Part shown: positions 26,519 to 33,804 of the stretch, piece by piece | Layout of the letters: each line of letters opens with the position of its first letter | How positions within the stretch are numbered: the first letter of the stretch is position 1 | Assembly: GCF_009764355.1 (NCBI RefSeq) | Contig: NZ_LNUA01000076.1 | Location: forward strand, 62,001 to 126,000 | Direction of reading: 5' to 3' | Length of the DNA: 64,000 bases | From: Companilactobacillus bobalius | GTDB lineage: Bacteria; Bacillota; Bacilli; Lactobacillales; Lactobacillaceae | Position numbers and translations under genes: made by a program | Notes under the pieces: model-generated | What the model was told of the DNA's origin: nothing | Databases searched by the model: none | What the model saw: only the letters and a program-made list of their open reading frames with translations

Positions 26519-26659
26519 ATGAATAGCAAACAGTATGAAGCAGTAGTCGAATATCTTAAAAATCTAAGTCCATTTGACGATGATGAACTCAAAGAAGAAG
26601 ATGCGTATGCAGGCGCTGAGAATATCGATGAAATATTGAAGGAATATGCTGATGAGTAA
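26519..26659 (+). CDS. Small acidic phage protein (46 aa)
   Basis: GGAGG at proper distance. Begins MNSKQYEAVVEYLKNLSPFD and is rich in Asp/Glu. Starts 2 nt after the previous stop, so coupled. Acidic small phage proteins are sometimes DNA mimics; this is speculation. Confidence 0.6.
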   Translation: MNSKQYEAVVEYLKNLSPFDDDELKEEDAYAGAENIDEILKEYADE

Positions 26660-26708
26660 AAATAAATTCGGTAATAGGATTTAAAATTGCAAAAGGAAGA
26701 GTTGGAAA

Positions 26709-26975
26709 ATGACGAAGTTAACTAAAATAGAAAAGGCATATAACAAATGGTGGTTATCTCGATTTGATAGTAATAATTACAAAACCATTTGTTTATATAA
26801 CGGAAATGAAAAAGTTCAGGAGTACACAACTGCTAATAAAAGGTATAGCGATCAAGAGGATGCTGCAAGTGCGTTTTGGGTCATAGATCGGATGGGACTA
26901 AAGGTTACTTGTATAGCAGTTGACGGTAAGAAATTTACACGGTACAAAGGCCGTTTAATCAGGGTGTTGGGATGA
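26709..26975 (+). CDS. Hypothetical phage protein (88 aa)
   Basis: Begins MTKLTKIEKAYNKWWLSRFD; basic and aromatic. Overlaps the next gene by 4 nt. Confidence 0.55.
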   Translation: MTKLTKIEKAYNKWWLSRFDSNNYKTICLYNGNEKVQEYTTANKRYSDQEDAASAFWVIDRMGLKVTCIAVDGKKFTRYKGRLIRVLG

Positions 26976-27247
26976 CAAAAAATACATTAGTCGATTTAAA
27001 TAATCATTTATTTGAAGAAATGGAACGCCTTAATGACGATTCATTATCCGATGAAGAACTCAATAAAGAAGTTTTAAGAAGTAAAGCTATGACTAATGTT
27101 GGGGATAAGATAATTCAAAACGCAAATGTGATGTTGAAGGCAAAGGTTGCATATGATGATATTAACAGTGCTGATTCAAATGGACGTTCACAAATTTTAC
27201 TAGGTGATGATAAAGATGATAAGGATATTCACGAAAAAACAAAGTGA
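26972..27247 (+). CDS. Conserved small phage protein (91 aa)
   Basis: Helical: NHLFEEMERLNDDSLSDEEL and SKAMTNVGDKIIQNANVMLK. The layout is common in LAB siphophages; function unknown. Confidence 0.6.
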   Translation: MTKNTLVDLNNHLFEEMERLNDDSLSDEELNKEVLRSKAMTNVGDKIIQNANVMLKAKVAYDDINSADSNGRSQILLGDDKDDKDIHEKTK

Positions 27248-27785
27248 CTTTATTTATCAAAACTATAAAAGTATTAGTAGTCAGCAGCTTGCAAATTTGG
27301 TCAATAAAAAATTTGACACAAATTTTACAGCCACACAACTTAGATCATTCAAAGTGCATCATAAATTAAAAAGTGGCTATAACAATTATTTTAAACCTGG
27401 GATGATTCCCTGGAATACGGGAACCAAAGGCTTAATGAAAGCTAATAGTGGGAGTAGAAAACCAGTTCCAATCGGTAGCAAATATATGAAGTATGGAAAA
27501 GCTTTGATAAAAACCGATACTGGCTGGAAACAATATTCCAGATATGTGTATGAAAAATATCATGACTGTAAATTAAATTCTAATGAACGTATTTATTTTC
27601 TTGATGGAAATAATCGGAATTTTTCAAAAAAGAATTTAACCAAAGTTACCAAACAAGAAATTGCCAGAATTCATCATGAAGGTTATTTTTTTAACAATCC
27701 AGAATTAAATAAAGCTGGTATTAATATTGTGAGATTAAAAATGAAAGTCAGAGAAATAGATGCTAACGACAGAAAAGATAAATGA
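27216..27785 (+). CDS. HNH-type homing-endonuclease-like protein
   Basis: 189 residues. The region PVPIGSKYMKYGKALIKTDT to YVYEKYHDCKL with RIYFLDGNNRNFSKKNLTKV is the HNH_3-like fold of phage free-standing endonucleases, preceded by a helix-turn-helix-like N terminus (SISSQQLANLVNKKFDTNFT). The canonical first His of the motif is not obvious, so activity is uncertain. The start at 27216 is judged from AGGTG 9 nt upstream. Confidence 0.6.
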   Translation: MIRIFTKKQSDFIYQNYKSISSQQLANLVNKKFDTNFTATQLRSFKVHHKLKSGYNNYFKPGMIPWNTGTKGLMKANSGSRKPVPIGSKYMKYGKALIKTDTGWKQYSRYVYEKYHDCKLNSNERIYFLDGNNRNFSKKNLTKVTKQEIARIHHEGYFFNNPELNKAGINIVRLKMKVREIDANDRKDK

Positions 27786-28443
27786 ATTAATTGGCGTGAA
27801 TGATTCATGGAAGGCACCAGAGAAGCTGCTATCAACAATATTGAATAAAGATAAACGTATTCAATTATTCAAAGTGTTCCTAAAAAATGAAACGGATATG
27901 AGTTTTGACTGGTTTCATATGTATTTTCAAGATGAAGCGGCTGATCGGAAGAAGAAAAAGCAGGACTTTACTCCTCAATCGGTTTCAACAATCATGAATA
28001 AGTTAGTTAATACAAAAGACGATAATTATTTTGAACCTGCCGCAGGAACTGGTGGAATTGTGATTGATCATTATTATCAAAAATGTTTAAAGCAAACGCT
28101 TTGGGACTATAGACCTAGTGAACATTATCATATTTTAGAAGAACTATCAGATAGAGCGATACCGTTCTTACTTTTTAATTTAGCAATTCGTGGAATGAAC
28201 GCAACTGTGATTCAAATTGACAGTTTATCCAGAGAAAAATGTAAGGGTATCTTTTTCGTACAAAACGTTAAGAATGATGCATTAAGCTTTAGCGATATAA
28301 ACATAATGCCTTATTCAGAAGAGGTCAAAAAAGAATTCAATATTAAAAGCTGGAGTGACGAACGCTATCCAGAACATATTGAAAACAAATTGGAGGAAGT
28401 ATTTGATGCAAAATCAATTGAGCGTATCAAGGAGATTCGCTAA
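27760..28443 (+). CDS. Orphan phage N6-adenine methylase-like protein lacking a canonical NPPY motif
   Basis: 227 residues. The HsdM-like segment KKQDFTPQSVSTIMNKLV is followed by motif I YFEPAAGTGGIVID (about 86-99). Where motif IV (N/D/S-PP-Y/F) should lie, the sequence reads IFFVQNVKNDALSFSDINIM. Related proteins in streptococcal and lactobacillar phages have the same variant as I recall. It may methylate by a noncanonical site, or only bind SAM/DNA. No specificity or restriction subunit accompanies it. Confidence 0.7.
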   Translation: MLTTEKINELIGVNDSWKAPEKLLSTILNKDKRIQLFKVFLKNETDMSFDWFHMYFQDEAADRKKKKQDFTPQSVSTIMNKLVNTKDDNYFEPAAGTGGIVIDHYYQKCLKQTLWDYRPSEHYHILEELSDRAIPFLLFNLAIRGMNATVIQIDSLSREKCKGIFFVQNVKNDALSFSDINIMPYSEEVKKEFNIKSWSDERYPEHIENKLEEVFDAKSIERIKEIR

Positions 28444-29554
28444 TAATGCAGAAATGTATTATAGAGCTGAAGATGGATCAACCAGAAAAATTAGCAGACA
28501 GAATTTAATAAAAAAAGTTAGAGGTATGACATTTTATGATTACTATAAATGGTTCATAGCAACTGAAAAAGAAGGCAAAGTTAGAGGCGTTACTTTAGAT
28601 AAATATCTTGCGTCCTTGGAACAGATTAAAAAAATTGCTCCTGATATGTTACTAATTGATTTAGAAAATAATCGTCAAAATTTGCAGTTTATATTGGATG
28701 GTTACGGAAAAACACATCAACGCTTGACCGTTATGGATTTTAGAACTCAAATTGGTGCGGGTTTAGGCTTCGCGGTAGATGATGGATATATTCGAGGATA
28801 TGCAAAAACCGGAATCGTAATTCACTCTGTCGAAGAAACATGGACCCCTGAACAAAGAGCAGCGGTAAAACAAAAGGTTAAAGCATTTAGTGCTACGCAG
28901 TTTAATAAATTTAAGTCTTATATTGACTTCAAGTTGGATGCTATGTTAGATCAAGAACCAATTTATCACGGTGAGGACTATACGAAATCAGCAAAGGGAA
29001 GAGGTCAAAGCAGTAGCTATCAGATGTATTACATGCTTTACGCCGTATTAATTCATACAGGGGCTAGATTTGCAGAAGCGTTAGGATTTCGGTACACAGA
29101 TGTAGAACGTGATTACTTAAATATTTCAAAAACTTGGAATTATAGAAAGCCTGAGGGAGAATTTCAAAATACCAAAAATGTTGGTTCGATACGACACATA
29201 ACAATTGATGAAACACTTTATTCATTACTAAAAAAATATTATCAGTTTAAAGAAAAGTACGATATTCCCAATGATCCTAGTAGGCCACTTATTAATGAAG
29301 GTGTAAGAATATTTAATAGTACGGTTAATAATCAGCTTGAACTTATTGAAAACCATTTAGGATTGCCAAGATTGACTGCACATAAGCTAAGACATAGTTA
29401 TGCTTCATATTTGCTTTATCAAGATATTCAACCTCAAATTGTTGCTAGACAGCTTGGACATACGGATACGAGTATGCTCTTTAAAGTATATGCTCATATT
29501 CTTGAGGAAAAGAAACGAGCATCAGATGAAAAAATCAAAGGGTTGCTGTCTTAG
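28406..29554 (+). CDS. Second tyrosine recombinase, in the early/late junction
   Basis: 382 residues from ATG 28406 (TTGGAGG upstream). Core-binding domain about 50-150; catalytic domain with Arg in HTGARFAEALGF, HxxR in AHKLRHSYASYL, His in RQLGHTDTS, and Tyr in FKVYAHI. No AP2-like N terminus. All catalytic residues are present, so it is probably active. It lies about 13 kb from the phage's own integrase and is transcribed with early genes. It could act in dimer resolution, inversion, or belong to a decayed mobile insertion. Confidence 0.85.
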   Translation: MQNQLSVSRRFANNAEMYYRAEDGSTRKISRQNLIKKVRGMTFYDYYKWFIATEKEGKVRGVTLDKYLASLEQIKKIAPDMLLIDLENNRQNLQFILDGYGKTHQRLTVMDFRTQIGAGLGFAVDDGYIRGYAKTGIVIHSVEETWTPEQRAAVKQKVKAFSATQFNKFKSYIDFKLDAMLDQEPIYHGEDYTKSAKGRGQSSSYQMYYMLYAVLIHTGARFAEALGFRYTDVERDYLNISKTWNYRKPEGEFQNTKNVGSIRHITIDETLYSLLKKYYQFKEKYDIPNDPSRPLINEGVRIFNSTVNNQLELIENHLGLPRLTAHKLRHSYASYLLYQDIQPQIVARQLGHTDTSMLFKVYAHILEEKKRASDEKIKGLLS

Positions 29555-29622
29555 TCAATAACTACTTTTGGTGATAAAGGATTAAAAGCCCGCTGGTTAG
29601 TCTTTATGAAAGGATTAGAGGG

Positions 29623-29832
29623 ATGAATATAAAAGACAAACAAAAGCTAAACATGGTTAATTCTAAAATATCCGATTTAACTACAATGGTTAAAGAAAAT
29701 AAGAACTTTTTGACAGAAAATGTAATGGATAAGTCTACGTTCAGCACATTGTTGAAGACTTTAGAATCTGTAAGTTCTGAATGTAGTATTAAGAATAGAA
29801 AATTAGGATATGGCGTACAGGAAGATGATTAA
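29623..29832 (+). CDS. Small coiled-coil phage protein (69 aa)
   Basis: Begins MNIKDKQKLNMVNSKISDLT; fully helical. Function unknown. Overlaps the next gene. Confidence 0.5.
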   Translation: MNIKDKQKLNMVNSKISDLTTMVKENKNFLTENVMDKSTFSTLLKTLESVSSECSIKNRKLGYGVQEDD

Positions 29833-30112
29833 GGAATATCAAAGAACTGAATTAATAAGGGCTGAACAATTTGATGGATCTCAAGAAATGATTAAGAATT
29901 ATGATCTCCAATTAATTGATTACGATATCAAAGAGACAAGATTCGGTCCGATAGCTATTGAATTGAGTAAAAAGCGACCAAGATATTTTATTAAATCGTT
30001 GGAAGAATTTTTAGAACTAAAAATTAGTGATTGGATTGTCACGGGTGCCAATGGTGAACATTGGGCAGTTAGAGATAAAGTATTTAGAAAAAAATATGTA
30101 GAAGTTAAATAA
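29810..30112 (+). CDS. Conserved phage protein (100 aa)
   Basis: Middle and end (FDGSQEMIKNYDLQ, DWIVTGANGEHWAVRDKVF) match a small family common in Firmicutes phages (pattern GDWIITGxxGEx). Function unknown. ATG 29810 and ATG 29825 are both possible. Confidence 0.6.
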   Translation: MAYRKMIKEYQRTELIRAEQFDGSQEMIKNYDLQLIDYDIKETRFGPIAIELSKKRPRYFIKSLEEFLELKISDWIVTGANGEHWAVRDKVFRKKYVEVK

Positions 30113-30357
30113 TGCCAATATCGATATCTGAATTTTTTATTCTGGCTTTTATATTCATTGTCTTAATTGCTTGCTATCAAATCTCTAGGCAAAATAAGTT
30201 ACTCAGAAAGCAAAATGATGACTTAACAAAAAATTATAATCAAAATGTTAAAGATTATGAGATCGTGGCTAAACAAAACAAACTAATGAAATCTAGTTTT
30301 AAAGAAATAATTGGAATAATGAAAAATGTCGGTAACGATCAGGAGAAAGACAGATGA
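30112..30357 (+). CDS. Membrane-anchored coiled-coil protein (81 aa)
   Basis: N-terminal membrane segment (ISEFFILAFIFIVLIACYQI) and a Lys/Gln-rich coiled coil. Start overlaps the previous stop (TAATG). Confidence 0.6.
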   Translation: MPISISEFFILAFIFIVLIACYQISRQNKLLRKQNDDLTKNYNQNVKDYEIVAKQNKLMKSSFKEIIGIMKNVGNDQEKDR

Positions 30358-30607
30358 TTAGACAACAAATTGTTTTAAAATAGTCTGGATTGTGGGTATA
30401 CACGTACGATGATGGCAAACTCGTTAAGCTAAAAAGAGCTTATCCAAATAAGGATTGTATTGTAAAGATGGATTCAAATTTTATAAATTAAGTGAGACTG
30501 AAGTAAGTATTGATTTTAGAGAGGGAGCTGCAATATTTTTAATTAATTTGAAGCTGCTTTCAATAAAAGACATCGATAATAACAATGGGAAGGGATTACA
30601 GGGATGA
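30354..30607 (+). pseudogene. Broken early phage gene
   Basis: AGGAGAAAG then ATG 30354: MIRQQIVLK, a TAG stop at 30381, then in frame SGLWVYTYDDGKLVKLKRAY, a shift near 30480, and FYKLSETEVSIDFREGAAIF to the TGA at 30605. A stop and a frameshift both break it. No family recognised. Confidence 0.55.
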
Positions 30608-31101
30608 AAGAAATAAGTTTAACACCAGAATCTATTAAGGAGCTTGCTACTGAAATTATAAATATTAGTGACAAGAAAACAGATAATGAGCGAGGTAAGG
30701 AATTACGAAATGTGAAGATTCTCTTGGTGAATTATCGATACTTACAAAATCATCTTGATGTAAAACTTCCTGAGATAGACATAGATGGTGAACTATCTAG
30801 AAACCAATTAAGTTTGTATGCGTTGCTTGGATATAGAGAACGTTCCAGAGAAATGATGGAATTCGTTAATGAAGTTCTTGGTAAGTATAAAAAAATATGT
30901 ATGTCTGGTAATGATGCTGACAAAAGAAAGTTCGGTATTATTGACGGCTTGTATCTAAGTGAGAAGAGAAAGAGTAAGCAGTGGCTATGCGAATATTGGA
31001 ACATAGACGATTCGACTTTAAGAAGAGATCAGAAAAAAGCATTCGGTGAATTAAAAGTCATGCTGTTTGGGATTGATAGCCTTAATGACATTTCTAGATG
31101 A
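30604..31101 (+). CDS. ArpU-like late transcription regulator
   Basis: 165 residues. The helical N terminus (NVKILLVNYRYLQNHLDVKL) and C-terminal sigma-region-4-like part (KQWLCEYWNIDDSTLRRDQK) match the ArpU/RinA-type family that activates packaging and lysis genes. Located just before the late region, as expected. Confidence 0.72.
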   Translation: MKEISLTPESIKELATEIINISDKKTDNERGKELRNVKILLVNYRYLQNHLDVKLPEIDIDGELSRNQLSLYALLGYRERSREMMEFVNEVLGKYKKICMSGNDADKRKFGIIDGLYLSEKRKSKQWLCEYWNIDDSTLRRDQKKAFGELKVMLFGIDSLNDISR

Positions 31102-31157
31102 ATGCACATTTCATGCACAAAAGACGACGACAAAACCCTAATTTAAAAGCTTATATT

Positions 31158-31203
31158 AGTATTGTAGATAATTTCGGTAAGGATTATCTATAATACTTTT
31201 TTG
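31158..31203 (+). terminator. Terminator closing the early operon
   Basis: AGTATTGTAGATAAT and ATTATCTATAATACT pair (15 bp), followed by T6. Confidence 0.9.
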
Positions 31204-31272
31204 TAGCACTTTGTTGACCTCCTTTTCTATAATATGTTTTCGATTAGTTAATGCCAAAGCTTAACTCAAGTT

Positions 31273-31342
31273 TGGACTGAATCAGTTGGGGTTTACAGCA
31301 GGGATGACCTCTGTAATTGATGGTTCGATTCCATCCAGTCCA
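31273..31342 (+). tRNA. Phage tRNA-like gene 1 (non-canonical)
   Basis: TGGACTG pairs perfectly with CAGTCCA, and the T arm GATGG-TTCGATT-CCATC is perfect. The D arm is reduced, and the anticodon arm (ACAGCAGGGATGACCTCTGT) folds with a bulge or a loop lacking T33, so no identity is assigned. First of a cluster in 31.2-32.7 kb. Confidence 0.55.
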
Positions 31343-31432
31343 TTTTGCTAGCCGTGAAACTTATACCACTATTCGTACGTGGTTGACACCGTGATGATGA
31401 GGGGTCAGACGTGATACCGTAAAGGTTAGTAG

Positions 31433-31500
31433 TAGTGTGATAGTTTAATGGTAAAACACTGACAGTGTCGGCGATGCAGGTTCGAGTCCTGCTCATGCTA
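31433..31500 (+). tRNA. Phage tRNA-like gene 2 (68 nt, shortened anticodon arm)
   Basis: TAGTGTG pairs with CATGCTA; D arm GTTTAATGGTAAAAC is Gly/Cys-like; T arm GCAGG-TTCGAGT-CCTGC is perfect. The anticodon arm is about 3 nt short (CTGACAGTGTCGG), so decoding is uncertain. Confidence 0.55.
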
Positions 31501-31590
31501 TTGTGGGAGTGCCAGCTTCCACGTTAAAAGTATTAAATATTTGAGTTCCTCCTTTCGGATATAATTGGGCTGGTTAATCCTAGCCAATAT

Positions 31591-31661
31591 TGTGTAGTAG
31601 CCAAGTGGTAAGGCAACAGACTTTGACTCTGTGAGCATAGGTTCAACTCCTATCTGCACAA
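31591..31661 (+). tRNA. Phage tRNA-Gln (TTG)
   Basis: TGTGTAG pairs with CTGCACA; anticodon loop CTTTGAC; T arm ATAGG-TTCAACT-CCTAT. Fully canonical. It decodes CAA, the dominant Gln codon of this phage. Confidence 0.9.
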
Positions 31662-31867
31662 TTGATTGTCGTAAAGCAATCATAAAATATAAAAGAAAGA
31701 GCTTTTAGTTCTTTTAATTTGCAAACAACAGCAGTAGTCAGTGGTGAAAAGGGTAACACAGGATGATGAGATAGTGTAAAGGGCTATTGATATGTATATC
31801 GCCTCCGTTTGATACGACTCTAACGTAGCGTACGTAGTCGAGAGCGTGGCAAGACAATTCAAACATG

Positions 31868-31890
31868 CATGGTTCGATTCCATACCTGAC
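31868..31890 (+). other. tRNA T-arm-like remnant
   Basis: CATGG-TTCGATT-CCATA then CCTGAC looks like a tRNA 3' end. I could not find a matching 5' acceptor strand upstream. The surrounding stretch 31662-31955 holds no supported gene. Confidence 0.3.
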
Positions 31891-32003
31891 GATGGTTCCA
31901 AAATAATATATAGGTGGAGAAACCCTATATTTACTAGAAAACACTATCTTAATCGATGGTGTTTTTATATAATCTTCTTGAGAAACTTTTCAGGAGGAAA
32001 TTA

Positions 32004-32360
32004 ATGGTAGTATACTCGGAGATATCTAATATGCTTAAAGACATTTCAAAAATTGCAAAGAAAATCAATGATTCAGAATTGAATTCTTCAATTATTGAAC
32101 TTCAAGGACAAGTAATGGATTTATATAATGAAAACATTGAATTAGTTCATGATGTTGCTACATTAAAGAAAGAAAGAGATATTACAAAACAAGTAGCATT
32201 TGGTAAAAATGGATACGTATTTGTCAGTGATGACGGACCATATTGTCCCGGTTGTTATGGAAGTAAAAACAATCTTGTTAGATTAACCCCGGATGGAAGT
32301 TCAAGACATTATTATAAATGTTCTAGTTGTAAATCAACATTTGATGTTCCTGCATCATAA
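32004..32360 (+). CDS. Coiled-coil zinc-ribbon phage protein
   Basis: 118 residues from ATG 32004 (AGGAGGAAA). N-terminal coiled coil (MLKDISKIAKKINDSELNSS), then a C-terminal zinc ribbon with CPGC and CSSC pairs about 30 residues apart. Sits alone between tRNA-like genes. Possibly DNA- or RNA-binding; function unknown. Confidence 0.65.
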   Translation: MVVYSEISNMLKDISKIAKKINDSELNSSIIELQGQVMDLYNENIELVHDVATLKKERDITKQVAFGKNGYVFVSDDGPYCPGCYGSKNNLVRLTPDGSSRHYYKCSSCKSTFDVPAS

Positions 32361-32441
32361 AGATTTGCCTATTTGAATTTGTAACCACTTCTTTCAAGAT
32401 TGAAATTATTTATTGAATCATATAAAAAATAGGATATATAT

Positions 32442-32534
32442 ATGATTGATAGTCTGACAATTTATTTGTTAGTTGATTTTATTACAGTGCTAATAATATC
32501 GATATTAATTACTAAATACTTTAAAGATAAATAA
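32442..32534 (+). CDS. 30-aa membrane peptide, type I toxin or holin-like
   Basis: AGGA 8 nt before ATG. Single membrane segment (LTIYLLVDFITVLIISILIT) and a KYFKDK tail, the usual layout of TxpA/BsrE or holin-like toxins. A strong terminator follows at once. An antisense RNA cannot be seen from sequence alone. Confidence 0.5.
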   Translation: MIDSLTIYLLVDFITVLIISILITKYFKDK

Positions 32535-32536
32535 TT

Positions 32537-32568
32537 AGAGGTCACATCAAACGATGTGGTCTTTTTAT
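32537..32568 (+). terminator. Terminator after the 30-aa membrane peptide
   Basis: GGTCACATC-aaac-GATGTGGTC followed by T5. Confidence 0.8.
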
Positions 32569-32664
32569 TTACAAAAAAGCCACGATAAAAGTTGTAGCAA
32601 TTTAAGCGTTCAATTTAGATTTTAAAGCATCGGAAAAGTTAACATCAACATAGATAGTTATGTA

Positions 32665-32731
32665 TCGGTTGGAAGGTTGGTATCTTATTAGTTTCCTTAG
32701 CTAATAAAATTGGTTCGATTCCAGTAGCCGA
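32665..32731 (+). tRNA. Phage tRNA-like gene 3 (possible Arg, CCT)
   Basis: TCGGTT pairs with AGCCGA; T arm ATTGG-TTCGATT-CCAGT; anticodon arm TTATTAG..CTAATAA with loop containing TTCCTTA (CCT). The D arm is strongly reduced and the anticodon stem over-long. Confidence 0.5.
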
Positions 32732-32751
32732 AATAGATTGGAGGTATGTCA

Positions 32752-33036
32752 ATGAACAGACTACAAAAGAAACACATCAAGGAATATCTTGATGAGAACA
32801 GGATGAGCATGGATGAGATACAGCAAGCCTTCCTTGACTCATTCACAATGAATCAAGTATCTAATGAGGAAGCTGCTGCTCTGTTTGTATCACTGATGCG
32901 CAACATGCTACTCATGCCACACAACGCTGCTCAACTGGAAGAGTTGGATATTGATCCTAAGAAGCTGAGTGTTGACGCCATCACTGAACTAATAGGTGTA
33001 TGGGCTAAAGAGTATATCAAAGGTATGAAGAAGTAA
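32752..33036 (+). CDS. Small phage protein before HNH/terminase (94 aa)
   Basis: GGAGG then ATG 32752. Helical: MNRLQKKHIKEYLDENRMSM. Codon use differs from neighbours (more G/C), suggesting separate origin of this segment with the HNH gene. Function unknown. Confidence 0.6.
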   Translation: MNRLQKKHIKEYLDENRMSMDEIQQAFLDSFTMNQVSNEEAAALFVSLMRNMLLMPHNAAQLEELDIDPKKLSVDAITELIGVWAKEYIKGMKK

Positions 33037-33037
33037 C

Positions 33038-33367
33038 ATGAACTTAATGACTGATGACATGTTACATAAACTAAGAGACTGGATTGCTAATGATGATGTG
33101 ATTAAGTTCTATCACACAAGAGAGTGGCAACGAGTGAGATCGGCAAGGCTGAAGTTAGATCATGAAGAGTGTCAGGTATGCAAGACACAAGGCAAGCATA
33201 CACATGCTACTACTGTTCATCACATCAAACATGTTCGTGATTATCCTTTACAAGCATTAAGTTTAAGTAACACCGAGACGATATGCAGGGTACATCATAA
33301 TCAGGAGCATCCAGAAAAGTTAGAAGCATTTCATAAAGACAAATTTGAGAATGAAGAACGTTGGTAG
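33038..33367 (+). CDS. HNH endonuclease of the packaging module
   Basis: 109 residues. CxxC pair (CQVC), His-His (TTVHHIKHVRDYP), and ETICRVHHNQEH form the HNH beta-beta-alpha metal fold. HNH proteins beside terminase genes are needed for cos cleavage in HK97-like phages. Located directly before the putative cos region and terminase. Confidence 0.88.
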   Translation: MNLMTDDMLHKLRDWIANDDVIKFYHTREWQRVRSARLKLDHEECQVCKTQGKHTHATTVHHIKHVRDYPLQALSLSNTETICRVHHNQEHPEKLEAFHKDKFENEERW

Positions 33368-33420
33368 CACCCCCCCGGTCAAACCAAACGGCAAATCCCT
33401 TGGGGAGACAAACAACGGGA
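33368..33420. other. Candidate cos region
   Basis: An intergenic stretch of C7GG (starting at 33370) and a GGGG block near 33401, between the HNH and small terminase genes, where cos sites of HNH-linked cos phages lie. The cut site cannot be read from sequence. Confidence 0.4.
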
Positions 33421-33480
33421 TAGGGTGAAGACTTAACAAATTTATTGATTCTCACATGAGAGGGGGGTGTATTAAAAATT

Positions 33481-33804
33481 GTGGTTGGAAAGAAGGCAAT
33501 AAATGCTAAGCATTTGAGAGAATCGTTGCAAAATCAACTAAAATCCATGGAAGCTGATACACCTCATTTTGAGGATTTGGTAAATGATTATGTTAGTTTT
33601 TTTGATATAAAAAATGACTTAATTAAAGATATTAAAGCTCGTGGTGTATCAATTGAGTGGAAAAACGGTGACAAACAACATGGTTTTAAAAAGAATGACT
33701 CGATATCAGAGCTAGTAAAAGTTAATGCACAGATGTTAAAAATATTACAGCAACTACATATTGAAACGATTGAAGGTGAGCCTGAAGAAGATGACGATTT
33801 CTAA
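33481..33804 (+). CDS. terS: Terminase small subunit (P27-like)
   Basis: 107 residues. Helical DNA-recognition protein: FEDLVNDYVSFFDIKNDLIK and GVSIEWKNGDKQHGFKKNDS match the P27 family. GTG start after a GAGGGGGG block. Overlaps terL by 14 nt. Confidence 0.8.
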   Translation: MVGKKAINAKHLRESLQNQLKSMEADTPHFEDLVNDYVSFFDIKNDLIKDIKARGVSIEWKNGDKQHGFKKNDSISELVKVNAQMLKILQQLHIETIEGEPEEDDDF

